From contig CAJOED010000116.1 in the NCBI GenBank assembly GCA_905233335.1, positions 3,944 through 15,128 on the forward strand: DNA of 11,185 bases. The letters are read 5' to 3'. The notes beneath the pieces are model-generated. The model searched no databases. It had not been told where the DNA came from and was given only the letters and a program-made list of their open reading frames with translations. The position numbers and the translations under genes are program-made. Shown piece after piece: positions 6,947 to 11,185 of the stretch; position 1 is the first letter of the stretch; each line of letters opens with the position of its first letter. Source of the stretch: an uncultured Synergistales bacterium. GTDB taxonomy: Bacteria > Synergistota > Synergistia > Synergistales > Aminobacteriaceae.

Positions 6947-8738
6947 TGGAGGAGTTATCATGAATATTTACGAGAAAGTGAAACATGACATTACGCAGGA
7001 ATATTACACGGTGAACTTCCCGAACGACGGACAAAGATTCATTGCGTGGTACTTGCGGAACATTCACGGGCTTGATACTGTCGAGGCCAGGAACTGCATC
7101 ACCGACGGAGCAGGCGACAAACAGATTGACGCTGTCTATGTGAACAACCAGAACGAAACTGTATATATCATTCAGGGGAAATTTTACGCGTCGGACAAGA
7201 TAGATTCTGCTCCGTTGATGGAAGTTCTTGCGTCATGGACTCAAATGAAAGACCTTCAGCACCTGCAGGAAAACGCAAACGACAAACTCAAGGCCAAGAT
7301 TAACGAAATATCGAATGCTCTCGATGACGACTACACAATATGCTTTGAGCTTATCACTGCTTCAGGATTGACTGATGCGGCAAAAGCAGACTTTGAACGT
7401 TTCAGCGCAGAACTTTCTGAAAGCAGGACACTCAATGCAGAACTTGTACTTGTCGACAAAGATACGCTTGAAGCAAGATATGATGAGGCAGTCAATGCAA
7501 ACAGGCCGTACATCAATCATGAGTTCACGCTCGAAGACGGAAAATATATCGACATCAACATAGCAGGAACGAGGGCAGTAATTGCGGCTGTAACTTTGAG
7601 GGACTGCCTGAAGATTCCCGGCATAAGGGACGGCTCACTGTTCCGCAAAAACGTCCGGCAGTCTTTAGGGTCGGGCAACAAGGTCAACAAGGACATAGCG
7701 CGCACAATCAGGAATAATCCGGGAGAATTTTTCTTCCTGCACAACGGAATAACGGCTATATGCTCATCACTGGACATTGACGGCGGCATAATGACCGTGA
7801 AGGATCTTAATGTGGTGAACGGCTGCCAGTCCCTTACGACAATATACAACAGCAGCGAGGCCGTTAAGAATGCTGGCGTTTCGTACGTTATGTTCAGGTT
7901 CTACGAGATTGCAGACAGCAGACGCGCCGACGTAATCAGCACATCAACAAATTCACAGAGTGCAGTGAAGGCTCGTGATATGCGCAGTAATGACAAATAC
8001 GTTCTCGCAATGAAAAAGTCATACGAACACTATTTCACAGACGGCTACTTCATCACAAAGCGCGGCGAGAAAGTTGATACGGCACAATACAACACGGCAC
8101 ACATTGCGGAACTTACTTCACTGGGCAAACAACTAATAGCATGGCATTCACAGCGTCCGACAATATCATATAGTGAGAGCAAAATTTTCGATAAATATTT
8201 CGAGCAGTTGTTTCACCGTGAATACAGCCCTGAAAATATTTACGCGCTTTCAGAAATATACAAGGCCGTGTATAAGAGATGGGATCCGGCGAACTCCAAC
8301 CCGCTCGGACTGAATGATACTCTTCTTGCAATGAAGGCGTATGCTCCGTATCATCATTTTTACGCTGTGTCTGTTATGTTCTGCGAGATTAACAACATGC
8401 CCGATGCGGTCCCGGAACCTTCTGTAGTATGGAAGCTCATGAATGATTCCGGGCTTGCTGATACAGTGATAGATATTGCGGGTCAGTGCCTGAATATGGC
8501 GTTTGAGCTTGCTGCTTCTGACGCTTCACAAAACAACAGGGTATTCAGTCCTCCGAACTGGATCAAGGCAAAGGCATCGCTGAAAGAAATTCGTTCGGCA
8601 ATCATGCAGTATTTCCGTGCGTCGATGCTCAATCCTGCAGTAAAACAGGTTATGGACAACTTCAGGAACAGCCTGAAAATGTCGCGTGATAGTTTCTCGT
8701 CAAGATGGGCGGCTGACTAGAACAACCTGAAAAATTAG
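6934..8738 (+). repeat. 13-base direct repeats flanking the AIPR gene
   Basis: CCTGAAAAATTAG occurs at 6934-6946, where it encodes the end and stop of the UPF0210 protein, and again at 8726-8738, five bases after the AIPR stop codon. The repeated unit is 1792 bases and holds only the AIPR gene with its own GGAGG ribosome site. A regenerated host-gene 3' end is what site-specific or homology-driven insertion at a gene end leaves behind. No integrase or transposase gene lies in the unit. Confidence 0.6.
6960..8720 (+). CDS. AIPR-family protein (abortive infection/phage resistance type) with possible nuclease-like N-terminus
   Basis: The gene encodes 586 residues. AIPR-domain signatures are clear: FRKNVRQSLGSGNKVNKDI (228-246), EFFFLHNGITAIC (256-268), LNVVNGCQSLTTIYNS (283-298) and STNSQSAVKARDMRSND (329-345). 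The N-terminus carries ITDGAGDKQIDAVYV (47-61) and YIIQGKF (69-75). The spacing of D57 and Q72-x-K74 is that of a PD-(D/E)xK nuclease core of the Mrr/QxK type, so DNA or RNA cleavage is plausible but inferred. AIPR proteins are linked to abortive infection against phages; the mechanism is not settled. It is probably cytoplasmic, with no signal peptide or membrane helix. GGAGG (6948-6952), 7 bases before the ATG, fixes the start. The gene follows the UPF0210 gene by 13 bases and is flanked by 13-base direct repeats, which suggests it was inserted. No own promoter is seen, so it may be read from the upstream operon. Confidence 0.88.
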   Translation: MNIYEKVKHDITQEYYTVNFPNDGQRFIAWYLRNIHGLDTVEARNCITDGAGDKQIDAVYVNNQNETVYIIQGKFYASDKIDSAPLMEVLASWTQMKDLQHLQENANDKLKAKINEISNALDDDYTICFELITASGLTDAAKADFERFSAELSESRTLNAELVLVDKDTLEARYDEAVNANRPYINHEFTLEDGKYIDINIAGTRAVIAAVTLRDCLKIPGIRDGSLFRKNVRQSLGSGNKVNKDIARTIRNNPGEFFFLHNGITAICSSLDIDGGIMTVKDLNVVNGCQSLTTIYNSSEAVKNAGVSYVMFRFYEIADSRRADVISTSTNSQSAVKARDMRSNDKYVLAMKKSYEHYFTDGYFITKRGEKVDTAQYNTAHIAELTSLGKQLIAWHSQRPTISYSESKIFDKYFEQLFHREYSPENIYALSEIYKAVYKRWDPANSNPLGLNDTLLAMKAYAPYHHFYAVSVMFCEINNMPDAVPEPSVVWKLMNDSGLADTVIDIAGQCLNMAFELAASDASQNNRVFSPPNWIKAKASLKEIRSAIMQYFRASMLNPAVKQVMDNFRNSLKMSRDSFSSRWAAD

Positions 8739-8755
8739 CCGGAATAATATATAAT
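8727..8755 (+). promoter_or_regulatory. Promoter of the GH28 gene
   Basis: CTGAAA (8727-8732, four of six consensus bases) is followed by 17 bases and a perfect TATAAT (8750-8755). The -35 box lies inside the downstream copy of the 13-base repeat, so the repeat supplies part of this promoter. Confidence 0.55.
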
Positions 8756-8766
8756 TGCATCATTCC
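8741..8766 (+). promoter_or_regulatory. Possible operator around the GH28 -10 box
   Basis: GGAATAAT (8741-8748) and ATCATTCC (8759-8766) form an inverted repeat with one mismatch in eight and a 10-base spacer. The -10 box lies in the spacer. A repressor bound here would block transcription, for instance until pectin breakdown products appear. No regulator gene is in the window. Confidence 0.35.
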
Positions 8767-8797
8767 AAAAATATTTTATTCAGGAGGTCATGTGTTC

Positions 8798-10885
8798 ATG
8801 GCAAAAAAAATTTTTTGTCTGCTGTTGGCTGTGTGTATTTTCGCATCCTCTGCTTTTGCTTCAGGAGATTTCTGGAACAACGAAACATACAAGTTCATTG
8901 ATGACACTGTGAAAGCAAATGTCCCGGTTTTCCCCGACCGTGATTACAGCATCAGCAGTGAAAAGTATGCGGCTCTTGTTGTCGACATGGAAGAAGAATT
9001 TTTCACCAGCGACGGCAAAGACGGACACACAAGGAACGTTCAGAAAGTCCGGGACTACACACCTGCTATTCAGGCGGCAATCGATGACGCAAGCAGTGCA
9101 GGCGGCGGAAGAGTAATAGTTCCTGCGCTTGAAGGACAGAAGCCCACGATATATTACACCGGCTCCATAGAACTCAAGAGCAACGTCAACTTGTATCTTG
9201 AAGAAGGCACAGAGTTACGTTTTGTGCGCAACATCTCGAACAAGTATTACCCGATGGTACTGTCAAGTTTCGAGGGCAACGATACGTACAATTATGCTTC
9301 TCCCATTCGAGCATTCCACGCAAAGAACATAGCACTTACAGGAAAAGGAACGCTCAATCCGCAGGCTGACCCCTATAACTGGCAGGCATGGAAACGCGGC
9401 GAGTTCGGCTTCCCGAATCAGGCAGAAGTCGTTAATGTACTCGTAAAGGAATGGAGCGATAAAGCTGTCCCGGTAACTTCCCGGCTTCTTACTGACGGAA
9501 CGACACCTCTTCCCGAAAAAATACCGACAATGTTAATCGATTGGGACAACATAGAGAAAGTAGAATACGTCAGCACACCGAAAAATATTACTCCTCTGCG
9601 TTCACTTCTCCGCCCATGCACAATTGAGCCTTATGCGTGCGAAAATATCCTGATTGAGGGAGTAACTATCATCAATTCGCCCATGTGGGAAGTTCACCCT
9701 TTGAGGAGCAGAAATATTCTCGTTCGCAACCTCGTAATCAACTCTCACGGGCACAACAACGACGGCGTGAATCCTGAAAGCTGTAATTTCGTCGTGATTG
9801 AGGGCTGTTCATTCAGTACGGGCGATGACTGCATAGCGATAAAGTCCGGCAAGAACAGGGACGGCTACAATCGCGGGAAAGTCGGCGGAGAGTCATGCGG
9901 CTACATCATCATCAGGAACTGTGTATTTGCGGATGGGCACGGCGGAGTTACATGCGGCTCGGAATGCACCGGCGGTATTCATGACGTATTTGCGCACGAT
10001 AACCATTTCGACAGCGTGAACTTACAGCAGGTTCTGCGCTTCAAGACAAATTCATATCGCGGCGGCCTCATCGAAAATATTTATTTCCGTGATAACACCG
10101 TAGCGAAATGCTCGAATGCATTAATGTTCGGCGAAACACAATACACTCTCGGTTCTGCTCAGGACAAAGAAGGCGACTTGGGACCCTATACTCCGCAATT
10201 ACGCAACGTATACATGTCCAACATCACTGCAGGAAGCCCGGAAAGCCCCGTCAACGCAAAGAACGCAATAGAGTGGAAAGCATACGAGCGCGCACCCATG
10301 ACGAACATCAGCGTGAAGGACGTAACTGTTTACGGCGTGAAGAATGCTATCAGCCTCTCGAACGTGAAGAACTTTGAGCTTCAGAACGTAAAGATAAGTC
10401 TTGTTGACAGTCCTGCAGAACTCATCACCTACAACACAAAAGGCATCATGATTGAGGGCGTAAAACTTTCTGCGTCTGATTTCAGCAGTGAACTCAAAGA
10501 GGGCGGACGTCTAACGATGCCTGATAATTTCGACAAGCGCGGAGAAGTTCTTATAACGGGCGTAATCGTAACAGAAGATGAAGTTTTTGCGGCAGGAAAA
10601 GGAACAGTGAGAGTCTATCTTGATCGCGGAACTCTTCAGGAAGGAAGCAAAGCACCCGTAATCACTCCTCATGAAGCAGAAGTGAAGCAGGAAGGTAATG
10701 GGCGTTATACGTTCTGTGCGGCTGTACATCTCACGGACAAGCCTGACTACCAGTACGCATACAGGCCGGAGACAGAAGCCGAGAACATGGACAGGGGCAA
10801 CCACATAATCTCGATCGTAGCGAGCGGACAGCCTTATGACCAGAACACATGGAACTACAACGTGAAATGCACTGCGGACAAGTAA
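8798..10885 (+). CDS. Secreted glycoside hydrolase family 28 (polygalacturonase-type) enzyme
   Basis: The 695 residues begin with a signal peptide (MAKKIFCLLLAVCIFASSAFA, probable cut near 21-22), so the enzyme is exported. It shows a right-handed beta-helix pectinase with the GH28 active-site set: NND (320-322), GDD (342-344), GHG (380-382) and RFK (414-416, the R-x-K site). The aspartates act as acid and base in hydrolysis of galacturonic acid chains. Upstream, DYTPAIQAAIDDA (86-98) and GGGRVIVPA (102-110) are the usual entry to the fold. It is longer than simple polygalacturonases, with about 100 extra residues at the C-terminus, as in exo-acting or outer-surface members; endo or exo action cannot be told. 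The ATG at 8798 is preferred, 10 bases from AGGAGG (8782-8787). A GTG at 8792 is only 4 bases away and would add two residues. The gene forms its own transcription unit. Confidence 0.9.
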   Translation: MAKKIFCLLLAVCIFASSAFASGDFWNNETYKFIDDTVKANVPVFPDRDYSISSEKYAALVVDMEEEFFTSDGKDGHTRNVQKVRDYTPAIQAAIDDASSAGGGRVIVPALEGQKPTIYYTGSIELKSNVNLYLEEGTELRFVRNISNKYYPMVLSSFEGNDTYNYASPIRAFHAKNIALTGKGTLNPQADPYNWQAWKRGEFGFPNQAEVVNVLVKEWSDKAVPVTSRLLTDGTTPLPEKIPTMLIDWDNIEKVEYVSTPKNITPLRSLLRPCTIEPYACENILIEGVTIINSPMWEVHPLRSRNILVRNLVINSHGHNNDGVNPESCNFVVIEGCSFSTGDDCIAIKSGKNRDGYNRGKVGGESCGYIIIRNCVFADGHGGVTCGSECTGGIHDVFAHDNHFDSVNLQQVLRFKTNSYRGGLIENIYFRDNTVAKCSNALMFGETQYTLGSAQDKEGDLGPYTPQLRNVYMSNITAGSPESPVNAKNAIEWKAYERAPMTNISVKDVTVYGVKNAISLSNVKNFELQNVKISLVDSPAELITYNTKGIMIEGVKLSASDFSSELKEGGRLTMPDNFDKRGEVLITGVIVTEDEVFAAGKGTVRVYLDRGTLQEGSKAPVITPHEAEVKQEGNGRYTFCAAVHLTDKPDYQYAYRPETEAENMDRGNHIISIVASGQPYDQNTWNYNVKCTADK

Positions 10886-10909
10886 TAGTTTTCCCGTAAA
10901 AATCTTTTC

Positions 10910-10950
10910 GCCTGCTGTCGAGTTAATTTTTTCCGGCGGCGGGCATTTTT
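10910..10950 (+). terminator. Rho-independent terminator after the GH28 gene
   Basis: GCCTGCTGTCG (10910-10920) pairs with CGGCGGCGGGC (10934-10944) over 11 positions, including three G-U pairs. A 13-base loop separates the arms and ATTTTT follows directly. It lies 25 bases after the GH28 stop codon. Confidence 0.7.
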
Positions 10951-10992
10951 CCATTCATAACTTATTGCTTCTCCCTGTAACACATAGCCTTG

Positions 10993-11021
10993 TTTGCGTA
11001 AATCATGAATTTATGTATAAT
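10993..11021 (+). promoter_or_regulatory. Promoter of the AGCS transporter gene
   Basis: A perfect TATAAT (11016-11021) is preceded at 17 bases by TTTGCG (10993-10998), a weak -35 match. TTGTTT at 10990-10995 fits the consensus better but leaves a 20-base spacer. A near-palindrome centred on TCATGA (about 10997-11015) fills the spacer. Confidence 0.5.
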
Positions 11022-11069
11022 AGCATGAAAATTTTTACGATTTATTAAGGAGCGTGTAATCTTTTCACC

Positions 11070-11185
11070 ATGAAAAGCATAATGGACACGATTATGTATT
11101 ACAACGGGATAGTAAACAGCTTCGTCTGGGGTGCTCCCGTTTTAATATTGCTTGTCGGCACGGGAGTATATCTCACACTTCTTCT
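11070..11185 (+). CDS. AGCS-family (sodium:alanine symporter) transporter, N-terminal part, cut by window edge
   Basis: The first 38 residues are visible. The stretch VNSFVWGAPVLILLVGTGVYLTLL is typical of the N-terminus and first membrane helix of the alanine/glycine:cation symporter family, which imports small amino acids with sodium across the inner membrane. The ATG at 11070 is chosen because an in-frame stop lies at 11046-11048 and no other in-frame start codon comes between. The ribosome site AAGGAG (11047-11052) is 17 bases upstream, an unusually long spacing; an ATG four codons later would be further still. Substrate specificity cannot be judged from this fragment. Confidence 0.75.
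   Translation, partial: MKSIMDTIMYYNGIVNSFVWGAPVLILLVGTGVYLTLL

Noticed and set aside
6977..6987. A third copy of AGTGAAACATG, the core of the dctQ-dctM repeat, near the AIPR start.
   Set aside because: It is in coding sequence (VKH), shorter than the 15-base repeat and without flanking similarity. Chance is the simpler explanation.
10511..10954. A 147-codon open frame on the minus strand opposite the end of the GH28 gene.
   Set aside because: It has no ribosome site or recognisable motif, reads through the terminator hairpin, and mirrors a well-supported coding region.

Overview
The window looks like a chromosomal stretch of an anaerobic, gut- or rumen-type bacterium, at roughly half G+C. 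The TRAP transporter operon, the UPF0237/UPF0210 pair, the AGCS-type symporter, a secreted GH28 enzyme and strong AGGAGG ribosome sites would fit a member of the Synergistota. That placement is inference from gene content only and is tentative.

Left part, minus strand (1-2304): the N-terminal end of a HIT-family (Ap4A phosphorylase-like) protein runs off the left edge. Upstream of it lies a 699-residue P-loop NTPase of STAND/AAA-like layout that I cannot assign to a named family. A compact divergent promoter region (2305-2392) separates the NTPase from the next operon. Its two -10 boxes overlap inside one perfect palindrome.

Central operon, plus strand (2393-6946): dctP, dctQ and dctM encode a complete three-part TRAP uptake system for an organic acid. 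They are followed by a small ACT-domain protein (UPF0237) and a UPF0210/DUF711 (PFL) protein, a pair that is commonly adjacent. The operon is damaged as read. dctM has one extra base near its 3' end that removes the last transmembrane stretch. The UPF0210 gene is missing about 28 bases in its middle and is split into two frames. A 134-base unit sits between dctQ and dctM, bounded by a 15-base direct repeat that includes the dctM start codon.

Right part, plus strand (6947-11185): an AIPR-family gene (abortive infection/phage resistance type, with a possible nuclease-like N-terminus) follows, and the stretch holding it is bounded by a 13-base direct repeat. The upstream copy of that repeat is the last codons of the UPF0210 gene, so the AIPR gene looks like an insertion that regenerated the host gene's 3' end. 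Then come a secreted GH28 (polygalacturonase-type) enzyme with its own promoter and terminator, and the first 38 codons of an AGCS (sodium/alanine symporter) family transporter that runs off the right edge.

The metabolic theme is uptake and breakdown of plant-derived acids and pectin. The AIPR gene, and perhaps the NTPase, look like defence-type accessory genes bracketing the operon. No rRNA, tRNA, CRISPR array, transposase or recombinase was seen.
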